From a bacterium (GTDB taxonomy: Bacteria; Patescibacteriota; Minisyncoccia; JAJYZQ01), in NCBI GenBank assembly GCA_021799835.1, contig JAJYZQ010000017.1:1-7234 (forward strand): a DNA stretch of 7,234 bases. The letters are read 5' to 3'. Every line of letters starts with the position of its first letter. Position 1 is the first letter of the stretch. The position numbers and the translations under genes are program-made. Below, one piece after another: positions 1 through 5,711 of this stretch. Below the pieces are notes generated by a model that had not been told where the DNA came from, searched no databases, and saw only the letters and a program-made list of their open reading frames with translations.

Positions 1-636
1 TCAGGAAAGAAGCTGGACACGAAAACGCTTATTGTTGCCACCGGGTCTACGCCGCGAAAACTCAATATTCCAGGCGAAAAAGAATACGAGCGAAAGGGAG
101 TGACCTACTGCTCTATTTGTGATGCGCCGCTTTTTAAGGATAAGGTGGTAGCAGTTATTGGCGGAGGAAACGCAGGATTTGATACCGCTATTGATCTGCT
201 TGCCTATGCTGCGAAGATCTTTATTCTGGAATATAATCCCACGTTCCGCGGAGATGAGGCAACCAAGGAAAAGTTGACCGCGAGCGGAAAGGTGGAATTC
301 ATTGCCAATGCGCAAACCGCATCAGTAAAGGGCGAAGGATTTGTTACGGGAATCACCTATAAAGATCGTGTGACCAATGAAGATAAAACCTTGGATGTGC
401 AAGGCGTTTTTGTGGCGATCGGGCTCGTGCCGGATGCGGGATTTATGAATAACCTGGTTAATCTGGATGAGCGGAAATATATTGTTATTGACCACAAAAC
501 CAACGAAACTTCAGCGCCCGGCATTTTTGCTGCGGGCGATATTACCGATATTCCCTTTAAGCAGGCAGTAGTGAGCGCAGGAGACGGATGCAATGCACTG
601 CTTTCTGCGTATGAGTATCTCAAAAAGATCAAGTAA
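1..636 (+). CDS. trxB: Thioredoxin reductase / AhpF-type flavoprotein disulfide reductase (5' truncated by window)
   Basis: FAD-dependent reductase that passes electrons from NAD(P)H to a redox-active cysteine pair and on to a thioredoxin- or peroxiredoxin-like partner in the cytoplasm. The reading frame is open from base 1, so the N-terminal FAD-binding Rossmann half is outside; 211 residues remain. Visible in order (residues of the fragment): the ATGS segment at 13-16 that closes the first FAD domain, the redox pair C37-S-I-C40 followed by D41, the nucleotide-binding GGGNAG at 54-59, and the C-terminal FAD motif GIFAAGDITDIPFKQA from about 174. The NADPH-type HRR motif is absent; the second strand ends in LEYNP with acidic E77, and the downstream text closely resembles the C-terminal half of AhpF, which uses NADH. 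It ends in TAA 12 bases before the FAD oxidase. Family assignment is firm; the choice between TrxB and an AhpF-like role is open because the N-terminus and upstream neighbours are not visible. Confidence 0.9.
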   Translation, partial: SGKKLDTKTLIVATGSTPRKLNIPGEKEYERKGVTYCSICDAPLFKDKVVAVIGGGNAGFDTAIDLLAYAAKIFILEYNPTFRGDEATKEKLTASGKVEFIANAQTASVKGEGFVTGITYKDRVTNEDKTLDVQGVFVAIGLVPDAGFMNNLVNLDERKYIVIDHKTNETSAPGIFAAGDITDIPFKQAVVSAGDGCNALLSAYEYLKKIK

Positions 637-648
637 TTTAGATGTCTT

Positions 649-2280
649 ATGGAGGAAATAGATTCTTTGAAGAAAGTCGTACGGGGGACAGTCTTAGATG
701 ATGAGGCATCGCGAGAGCATTATGCATCCGATGGCAGTATTTTCCAAGTTAAACCCCAAGCAGTACTTTTGCCGGCAAACAAGGAAGATATTGTGGGCGC
801 GGTAAAATGGGTCGCACAAAAAAGATCAGAAACGGGCAAGGAAACGTATTCCATCACCTGCAGAGGAAAAGGTTCCGATCAGGCAGGTGGCGCGTTGGGT
901 GAGGGCTTGATCATCCGGTTCTCCGGCTATATGGATCTCGTAGAAGAGGTTACCGACCATTCTCTTACGGTACAACCGGGAGCGCTCTGTACTACGGTTG
1001 AAAACCGTCTTGCCACCCGGCAGCTTTTTATGCCTGCTTATCCCGCATCACAGGCTTTTGCATCAATTGGCGGGATGGTTGCTAATAACGCCGGCGGAGA
1101 AAAGACCGTGAAATACGGATCAACAAAAGATTATGTGGAGCGGCTGGAAGTTGTGCTTGCAAGCGGCCAAACCGTGGAAATGCGCAAGTATTCCGCTGAT
1201 GAATGTGCGCAGAAAATTGCCGCGGGAGGACTGGAGGGAGAGATCTACCAAAAAGTCCGCGATGTATTGGAAAAAAATAATGCAATCATCGCAGCGCATA
1301 AACCAAAAGTCAACAAAGTGGCAAGCGGTTATAACGTCTGGGAAGTATTGGGTGAAGATGGCGGTATGGATCTCACCAAACTGATCACCGGCTCACAAGG
1401 AACGTTAGGGATCGTCACGGATGTAACCCTAAAGGCAGTGCATAAGCCAAGCCGCTCGGGATTGTTAGTAATGTTCTTTAATGACCTGGCGTCGGCAGGA
1501 AAAGCTATTGCAGCGTCCGTTAAATTTGATCTGAGTGCGCTGGAAATGGTTGATCGCTATGTGATTGCTATGATGCGCACGCAAGATCCCGATCTGGTAA
1601 AAGCAGTTGTTCCGGATGGTATGCAAGATCCCGCAATCGTTCTTCTTGCTGAAGCAAGCGCGGATGATCCGGCGATCATTACGGAAACACTCAATGCATT
1701 CAAAGATGCAGTATCGGGTTTGGCAAGCAGCACGACCTTAGCGTTAGAAGAATCTGTGCAGAATAATCTTTGGAAAATTCGCCGTGCAGCACTGGTGGTG
1801 TTAGAGCATGTGCCGGGCAATGCAAAAGCGGTGCCATTTATGGAAGATGTGACGGTGAGCCCGACTCTTATGCCGGAATATCTTGATTTTGTCTATCAGG
1901 TGTTGAATAAAAATAATGTCCAATTTTCCGTCTATGGCCATGCAGGAAATGGTGATCTGCACATTCAGCCGCTGATTGATCTCAGCGATCCCGCGGAAGC
2001 GGAAAAAGTATATCGCATTGCGGATGCCATATTTGCGAAGGTGGCGAAACTCGGCGGCGTTCTTGCGGGTGAGCACAATGATGGCTTGATGCGTTCGCCG
2101 TATCTTGCAGAAGTGTTTGGCGAAGATATGTACCATATTTTCCAACAGATCAAAACGATCTTTGACCCACAAAATATTTTTAATCCTCGCCAAAAAGTAT
2201 ATGCGACGAAAGAATTCGCAGCCCAACACTTGCGCCACGACTATAATGTCCATCCCGAGGCGGGCGACAAGCAGTCATAA
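649..2280 (+). CDS. FAD-linked 2-hydroxyacid oxidase/dehydrogenase (GlcD / D-lactate / D-2-hydroxyglutarate dehydrogenase type)
   Basis: Flavoenzyme of the vanillyl-alcohol oxidase superfamily, 543 residues, expected to oxidise a D-2-hydroxyacid such as D-lactate, glycolate or D-2-hydroxyglutarate. The PCMH-type FAD domain covers roughly residues 35-265: RGKGSDQAGGALGEG at 72-86 is the pyrophosphate-binding region, followed by the SIGGMVANNAGG segment (139-150) and GSQGTLGIVTDV (248-259). The C-terminal oxidase domain covers roughly 270-516, with FMEDVTV near 398, GHAGNGDLH at 430-438, GEHNDG at 474-479 and the closing FDPQNIFNPRQ. H431, H438 and E475 match the metal-ligand set of D-2-hydroxyglutarate dehydrogenase-like enzymes. 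No signal peptide or membrane segment is seen, and no C-terminal Fe-S (CCG) domain, although the tail (HLRHDYNV) resembles the linker of proteins that have one. The ATG at 649 has no upstream SD; a TTG at 667 is an alternative start. Substrate and electron acceptor cannot be read from the sequence. Confidence 0.9.
   Translation: MEEIDSLKKVVRGTVLDDEASREHYASDGSIFQVKPQAVLLPANKEDIVGAVKWVAQKRSETGKETYSITCRGKGSDQAGGALGEGLIIRFSGYMDLVEEVTDHSLTVQPGALCTTVENRLATRQLFMPAYPASQAFASIGGMVANNAGGEKTVKYGSTKDYVERLEVVLASGQTVEMRKYSADECAQKIAAGGLEGEIYQKVRDVLEKNNAIIAAHKPKVNKVASGYNVWEVLGEDGGMDLTKLITGSQGTLGIVTDVTLKAVHKPSRSGLLVMFFNDLASAGKAIAASVKFDLSALEMVDRYVIAMMRTQDPDLVKAVVPDGMQDPAIVLLAEASADDPAIITETLNAFKDAVSGLASSTTLALEESVQNNLWKIRRAALVVLEHVPGNAKAVPFMEDVTVSPTLMPEYLDFVYQVLNKNNVQFSVYGHAGNGDLHIQPLIDLSDPAEAEKVYRIADAIFAKVAKLGGVLAGEHNDGLMRSPYLAEVFGEDMYHIFQQIKTIFDPQNIFNPRQKVYATKEFAAQHLRHDYNVHPEAGDKQS
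651..669 (+). promoter_or_regulatory. SD-like GGAGGAA followed by in-frame TTG (possible alternative start of the FAD oxidase)
   Basis: GGAGGAA at 651-657 is the only strong Shine-Dalgarno match at a gene start in this window. It lies just inside the ATG at 649, so it cannot serve that codon, but it sits about 10 bases upstream of the in-frame TTG at 667, which would remove six residues (MEEIDS) before the conserved LKKVVRG segment. Because neighbouring genes start without an SD, it may be chance. The ATG was kept as the primary call. Confidence 0.35.
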
Positions 2281-2288
2281 CATCGCTT

Positions 2289-2317
2289 TTGCACAAGTAT
2301 GCGACTGAATGTATACT
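2289..2317 (+). promoter_or_regulatory. Sigma-70-type promoter upstream of the small acidic protein
   Basis: TTGCAC at 2289-2294 (4 of 6 to TTGACA), a 17-base spacer, then TATACT at 2312-2317 (5 of 6 to TATAAT). Spacing is optimal, and the element fills most of the 63-base gap after the FAD oxidase. Transcription would start near 2324, giving a leader of about 20 bases before the ATG at 2344. It probably drives the small acidic gene and may continue into gap and the sugar-phosphate genes. No operator-like palindrome is obvious. Confidence 0.6.
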
Positions 2318-2343
2318 AAAGGTGTACAAGTAATAGAACGGTT

Positions 2344-2553
2344 ATGGACGACGGTTCATACAATGAGATTTTTCAGGATGTGCTTGACCGACGGCAAACA
2401 CAAGGGTCGTTCAGTGAAGAGGAATATTATGACCTCATTGATGAAGTAGTGGAGGAATTTTTATCTGATGGCATCATCACGCCGGACGACGACCTGGAAG
2501 AGCTGAAAGCTGACTTACGTGCGCGGTGGCCGCAAGTAGCGCAACAGGAGTAA
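2344..2553 (+). CDS. Small acidic protein of unknown function (69 aa)
   Basis: I do not recognise this protein. It has 69 residues, of which 21 are Asp/Glu and 5 are Lys/Arg, giving a net charge near -16. It has no cysteines, no histidines, no signal peptide and no membrane segment. Three helix-forming stretches are likely: about residues 5-18, an amphipathic acidic stretch 24-40 (EEEYYDLIDEVVEEFL), and 48-60 (DDDLEELKADLRA), ending in WPQV. That pattern suits a small helical domain, perhaps one that binds a basic partner or a metal, but no metal-binding loop is evident. Reasons to regard it as real: it fills the interval between two solid genes without overlap, it follows the strongest promoter in the window, and it ends in TAA 23 bases before gap. 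Its ATG has no SD, like its neighbours. Function is unknown. Confidence 0.7.
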   Translation: MDDGSYNEIFQDVLDRRQTQGSFSEEEYYDLIDEVVEEFLSDGIITPDDDLEELKADLRARWPQVAQQE

Positions 2554-2576
2554 CGTACTATTAAGAATTTTTTGCT

Positions 2577-3596
2577 ATGGCAGAACAAGTAAAAGTAGCC
2601 ATTAATGGCTTTGGCCGCATTGGCCGAACGTTCTTTAAGCAGGCGGCGGAAAATCCTGCTATTGATCTGGTCGCTATCAATGATCTTGGCGACATTAACG
2701 ACCTGGCGTATCTTTTGAAGTATGACAGTGTCACTGGCCGCTATAATAAGGAAGTTGCTATTCAGGATGGCAATCTTGTTGTGGGCGGAAAGACTATAAA
2801 ATTTTTGCAGCAGAAAGATCCTGCAATGCTGCCGTGGGGAGATCTGGGGATTGATGTTGTTATTGAATCCACCGGCTTCTTTACGACGACGGAAAAATCG
2901 CAGGCACACATCAAAGCAGGCGCTAAGCGGGTGATCATTTCTGCTCCCGCTGAAGATGGCGAGGTAACGCCGACTGCGACACCCAATGTGAATATTTCAG
3001 CGCTGAAAGATGGCGCGGTTTCCTCAAATGGTTCGTGCACGACCAATGCAACCACGCCGATCGTTTCCCTAATGATGCAGAATCCTGGCATTGAAAAGGC
3101 GATCTTAAATACCGTTCATGCATATACGGCAACTCAAAGTTTAGTAGACGGCCCAACGCGGGGACATGATTTTCGCAAGGGCCGATCAGCGCCGAATAAT
3201 ATCGTTCCTTCGCACACGGGTGCGGCGATCTCTGTGGGTATGGCGATTCCCGGCATTAAGGAAAAATTTGATGGCGTTTCTATGCGTGTGCCGGTTATTG
3301 CGGGATCTATTATTGATTTTACGTTCGTTGCAAAGCGGAAGACCTCGGTGGAAGAAATTAACAGCATTTTTACGCAAGCAGCACAAAGCCCTGAATGGCA
3401 AGGCGTTCTCAAAGTTACTACGGAACCGCTGGTCTCGCGCGACATTTTGGGAGAGCCGTATGGATCTATCGTTGACTTGTCGTTTACGCGCGTTGTGGAC
3501 GGCGACCTGGTGAAGATATTTTCCTGGTATGACAATGAGTATGGATATTGTGCAATGCTCTTGCGGCACACCCTGGAAGTTGCTAAACTGCTTTAG
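2577..3596 (+). CDS. gap: Glyceraldehyde-3-phosphate dehydrogenase, type I
   Basis: Cytoplasmic tetrameric glycolytic enzyme converting glyceraldehyde-3-phosphate, NAD+ and phosphate to 1,3-bisphosphoglycerate. The 339-residue length is normal. The Rossmann motif GFGRIGR is at 11-17, and INDL at 34-37 places D36 where NAD-preferring enzymes carry the aspartate that discriminates against NADP. The catalytic cysteine is C154 in SNGSCTTN, the catalytic histidine is H181 in HAYT, the sugar-phosphate-binding arginine lies in SMRVPV near 237, and the C-terminal WYDNEYGY is at 317-324. Two departures are visible: the second cysteine of the usual CTTNC motif is alanine (CTTNA), and the normally conserved VMGVN stretch before the active site is replaced by TATPNVN with a shortened following loop. 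The gene starts 23 bases after the acidic protein, in a T-rich leader without SD, and ends in TAG. The identification is certain; NAD preference is inferred from D36. Confidence 0.97.
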   Translation: MAEQVKVAINGFGRIGRTFFKQAAENPAIDLVAINDLGDINDLAYLLKYDSVTGRYNKEVAIQDGNLVVGGKTIKFLQQKDPAMLPWGDLGIDVVIESTGFFTTTEKSQAHIKAGAKRVIISAPAEDGEVTPTATPNVNISALKDGAVSSNGSCTTNATTPIVSLMMQNPGIEKAILNTVHAYTATQSLVDGPTRGHDFRKGRSAPNNIVPSHTGAAISVGMAIPGIKEKFDGVSMRVPVIAGSIIDFTFVAKRKTSVEEINSIFTQAAQSPEWQGVLKVTTEPLVSRDILGEPYGSIVDLSFTRVVDGDLVKIFSWYDNEYGYCAMLLRHTLEVAKLL

Positions 3597-3608
3597 CGGA
3601 TAGCTAAA
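3592..3608 (+). other. Inverted repeat overlapping the gap stop codon
   Basis: TTTAGC (3592-3597) pairs perfectly with GCTAAA (3603-3608) around a 5-base loop, GGATA. It overlaps the TAG stop of gap. A seven-T run begins at 3620, 11 bases after the stem, which is too far for a standard intrinsic terminator. It could slow exonuclease decay or act as a weak attenuator; a 6-bp AT-rich stem can also occur by chance. Confidence 0.3.
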
Positions 3609-3625
3609 ATTCTTGATTATTTTTT

Positions 3626-3640
3626 TGAGACAACCTCTCA
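3626..3640 (+). other. Short hairpin in the rpiB leader
   Basis: TGAGA (3626-3630) and TCTCA (3636-3640) form a perfect 5-bp stem with loop CAACC, directly after the seven-T run (3620-3626) and 13 bases before the rpiB ATG. No T-tract follows it, so it is not a terminator on this strand. It may structure the leader just upstream of the SD-less start. Support is limited to pairing. Confidence 0.25.
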
Positions 3641-3653
3641 GTAATCATTTGTT

Positions 3654-4094
3654 ATGCTTTATATCGGCGCCGATCATCGGGGATTTGATCTGAAAGATCG
3701 GATCAAACAATTTCTTTCCGCACAGCATATCGCATTCACTGATGTCGGCGCTGCAACGCATAATCCCGACGATGACTATACAGATTATGCTGCAGAAGTG
3801 GGAAGAGCAATTGCAGCAAACGACCACAACTCTGGTGTGCTCATTTGCGCAAATGGCGAAGGTATGTGTATGACCGCAAATAAATTTAAACATGTACGGG
3901 GTGCAGTAGCGGTCAATGAATGGATGGCGGTTACATCAAAAGAAGATGATCACACCAACGTGCTTTGCCTTCCCGCCGAAATGCTGAGCGCCGATGCAGC
4001 GGAACGCATTATTGCCGCATGGCTTGCCGCACAGCCGAAAACCGAAGAAAAATATATGCGGAGATTGGAAAAACTTCGCCGCATTGAAGAATAA
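3654..4094 (+). CDS. rpiB: Ribose-5-phosphate isomerase B (RpiB/LacAB family)
   Basis: Interconverts ribose-5-phosphate and ribulose-5-phosphate in the non-oxidative pentose phosphate pathway; family members act as cytoplasmic dimers or tetramers. The 146-residue length is normal. The N-terminal IGADHRGFDLK (D7, H8) matches the family's substrate-binding start, DYTDYA at 41-46 matches the conserved DYPDYA, and VLICANGEGMCMTANK at 62-77 holds C65, equivalent to the catalytic base cysteine of Escherichia coli RpiB. R136 and R137 near the C-terminus fit the phosphate-binding arginines. Oddities: the usual GTG(I/V)G anion loop reads ANGEG, and the conserved HNDTNV segment reads DDHTNV (97-103 region), so the ring-opening histidine is replaced by D98 and a histidine appears two positions later (H100). 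The related galactose-6-phosphate isomerase activity (LacAB) is less likely given rpe and transketolase next door. Confidence 0.93.
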   Translation: MLYIGADHRGFDLKDRIKQFLSAQHIAFTDVGAATHNPDDDYTDYAAEVGRAIAANDHNSGVLICANGEGMCMTANKFKHVRGAVAVNEWMAVTSKEDDHTNVLCLPAEMLSADAAERIIAAWLAAQPKTEEKYMRRLEKLRRIEE

Positions 4095-4110
4095 CATTGC
4101 GTAGTATACT
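4084..4110 (+). promoter_or_regulatory. Possible sigma-70 promoter upstream of rpe
   Basis: TATACT at 4105-4110 is identical to the -10 element found before the small acidic gene. The best -35 candidate is TTGAAG at 4084-4089, inside the last codons of rpiB, with a short 15-base spacer. Transcription would begin near 4117, giving a leader of only about 14 bases before the rpe ATG at 4131. The -10 match is good; the -35 and spacing are weak. Confidence 0.35.
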
Positions 4111-4130
4111 AATTCTGGATTATTTGCTGT

Positions 4131-4799
4131 ATGGATACGTTTCGCTTAGTGCCCGCGGTGATCACTGATACGTTTGAAGAAATGCAAGAGCGCTTGTGTG
4201 TTGCAAATCAATTTGCCGATCGGGTTCATCTGGATATTATGGATGGCTTGTTTGTGGCAACCCAATCATTCCATAATGCGGCGCAAATTGCTACACTTTC
4301 TTGTCCGGTTGAACTGGAAGAGCATTTAATGGTATTCAAACCCGATCGTGCCATACAGGACTGGCTGAAAACTCCTGCACAGCGCATTATCGTGCATTTT
4401 GAATCAAGCCACAAACTGGACGATGTGTTTCGCGCCATTGCAGCGGCCGGCAAAAAAGGATTTGTAGCGCTCAATCCCGGTACGCCGGTTGAATTTCTTG
4501 AGACGATCCAAGAGCCTATTGATGGCGTGCTTGCCATGACCGTGCATCCGGGATCGTATGGCAATCCTTTCATTCCTGAAGTGCTGACCAAGATTCAAGA
4601 GATCAAAACAAAATATCCGCAGTGGGAAGTGGGCATAGATGGCGGCATTTCTCCGGAAACGTTGCCGCAGGTTCTTGATGCGGGTGTGCGATGGATCGTA
4701 AGCGGCAGTGCCATTTTCAAAGACCCGGAAAAATCTCCTCAAGAGGCGTATGCTGCACTGAAAGAAATTGCTGCACAGTATTTGCAACAACGTGCGTAA
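4131..4799 (+). CDS. rpe: Ribulose-phosphate 3-epimerase
   Basis: Metal-dependent TIM-barrel enzyme that interconverts ribulose-5-phosphate and xylulose-5-phosphate, linking RpiB to transketolase. The 222-residue length is typical. The metal ligands are all present: H33 and D35 in HLDIMDG, H65 in EEHLMV, and D170 in IDGGIS; D35 and D170 are also the expected acid/base pair. GFVALNPGTPVE (110-121) and the phosphate-binding GSAIF (192-196) are characteristic. Divergent points are the N-terminal PSILS, which reads PAVIT, and the flexible-loop motif MTVNPGFGGQ, which reads MTVHPGSYGN (136-145). A related epimerase such as D-allulose-6-phosphate 3-epimerase cannot be excluded, but the position between rpiB and a split transketolase supports the pentose phosphate role. 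The ATG is preceded by ATTTGCTGT and no SD; a TATACT element lies about 20 bases upstream. Confidence 0.92.
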   Translation: MDTFRLVPAVITDTFEEMQERLCVANQFADRVHLDIMDGLFVATQSFHNAAQIATLSCPVELEEHLMVFKPDRAIQDWLKTPAQRIIVHFESSHKLDDVFRAIAAAGKKGFVALNPGTPVEFLETIQEPIDGVLAMTVHPGSYGNPFIPEVLTKIQEIKTKYPQWEVGIDGGISPETLPQVLDAGVRWIVSGSAIFKDPEKSPQEAYAALKEIAAQYLQQRA

Positions 4800-4810
4800 T
4801 AACGCTTTTT
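4794..4810 (+). terminator. Weak intrinsic terminator candidate at the end of rpe
   Basis: GCGT (4794-4797) pairs with ACGC (4802-4805) around an AATA loop and is followed immediately by TTTTT (4806-4810), then GTTATTTTT. The arrangement of stem, tight loop and U-tract is right, but a 4-bp stem is short for efficient termination. It overlaps the rpe TAA. If active it would reduce read-through into the transketolase genes; partial attenuation is more likely than full termination. Confidence 0.3.
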
Positions 4811-4842
4811 GTTATTTTTGGGATTCATTAATTTTTCTGCTT

Positions 4843-5700
4843 ATGTATCTTGATCCGGAAAAAGAAAAAATGTTAGCGGAGACGGCAAATACTATTCGCC
4901 AAGATATTATTTCTATGCTCCTTGCCGCAAAATCCGGCCATAGCGCTGGTCCGCTGGGTATGGCAGATGTCTTTGCGGCATTTTATTTTGATATTCTCCA
5001 TCATCGCCCGCAAGAACCCGAATGGCCGGAGCGTGATTATTTTATTCTTTCAAACGGCCACATCTGCCCGGTGCAGTATGCTGCAATGGCGCGTGCAGGA
5101 TATTTTCCCGTTGAGGAATTGCAAACCTTGCGAAAATTTGGCAGCCGCCTGCAAGGCCATCCGCATCGTGGCGCGCTACCCGGCATTGAGACCACCTCGG
5201 GACCGCTCGGTGAGGGACTGGGCCAGGCAATTGGCATAGCACTCGGGTTGCGGATGGATGGCAAGAAAAACTGGGTATATTGTATGATGTCTGATGGCGA
5301 GCAAGACGAAGGAAGCACATGGGAGGCGGTCTTACTTGCTGGCCGCGAGAAACTCAGCAATCTCATTGCGGTGATGGACAGGAATTATATTCAGATTGAC
5401 GGATTTACCGAAGATGTTATGCCGCTTGACCCGTTGCGAGAAAAATATGAGTCATTTGGTTGGCACGTGCAAGAAATAGATGGGCATAATTTTGGTGAGA
5501 TCATCAGTGCGGTGGAAGCAGCAAAATCTATTTATGGAAGGCCAAAACTTATTTTAAGCCATAACATTCCGGGCAAGGGCGTTGATTTTATGCAATTTGA
5601 TCCGGCATGGCACGGCAAGCCGCCAAAAGCGGATGAGGCAAAGAATGCGCTGGAAGAATTGCGTACGCTCGGCCATCAGATCACCAGTGAGCACCAATAA
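4843..5700 (+). CDS. Transketolase, N-terminal (thiamine-diphosphate-binding) subunit
   Basis: First half of a split transketolase, which transfers two-carbon ketol units between pentose, tetrose and hexose phosphates using thiamine diphosphate and a divalent metal. It has 285 residues, the normal size for the N-terminal subunit. SGHSAGPLGMAD (31-42) corresponds to the substrate/cofactor-binding SGHPG region with H33, SNGHI is at 70-74, TSGPLGEGLGQA at 118-129, and the diphosphate-metal motif begins SDGEQDEG at 150-157 and closes with N181 in DRNYIQIDG. The open frame extends back to an ATG at 4768 inside rpe; 4843 was chosen because MYLDPEKEKM leads directly into the family N-terminus and avoids a 32-base overlap. 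Its leader is T-rich (AATTTTTCTGCTT) without SD. The catalytic half follows 11 bases later, and both products should form one enzyme. SGHSAGPLG and the overall layout favour transketolase over DXS or E1 components. Confidence 0.95.
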   Translation: MYLDPEKEKMLAETANTIRQDIISMLLAAKSGHSAGPLGMADVFAAFYFDILHHRPQEPEWPERDYFILSNGHICPVQYAAMARAGYFPVEELQTLRKFGSRLQGHPHRGALPGIETTSGPLGEGLGQAIGIALGLRMDGKKNWVYCMMSDGEQDEGSTWEAVLLAGREKLSNLIAVMDRNYIQIDGFTEDVMPLDPLREKYESFGWHVQEIDGHNFGEIISAVEAAKSIYGRPKLILSHNIPGKGVDFMQFDPAWHGKPPKADEAKNALEELRTLGHQITSEHQ

Positions 5701-5711
5701 TTATTATTCCT

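Noticed and set aside
642..701. ATG at 642 opening a 19-codon frame with GGAGGAA inside it
   Set aside because: The predicted peptide (MSYGG...) is short, overlaps the FAD oxidase start in another frame and has no feature of a leader peptide.
1801..2253. 150-codon minus-strand open frame
   Set aside because: It is fully antisense to the conserved C-terminal domain of the FAD oxidase and has no family motif or independent start signal.
2556..2561. TACTAT as a possible -10 before gap
   Set aside because: No acceptable -35 at 15-19 bases upstream (CAAGTA region), and a leader of only about 9 bases; not enough to call a promoter.
2427..2909. 160-codon minus-strand open frame spanning the acidic gene and gap
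   Set aside because: It overlaps the gap N-terminal Rossmann coding region and most of the acidic gene, and has no coherent domain.
4768..4842. Upstream ATG extension of the transketolase N-subunit
   Set aside because: It would overlap rpe by 32 bases and add 25 residues unlike any transketolase N-terminus. The ATG at 4843 fits the family start and has the same T-rich leader as its neighbours.
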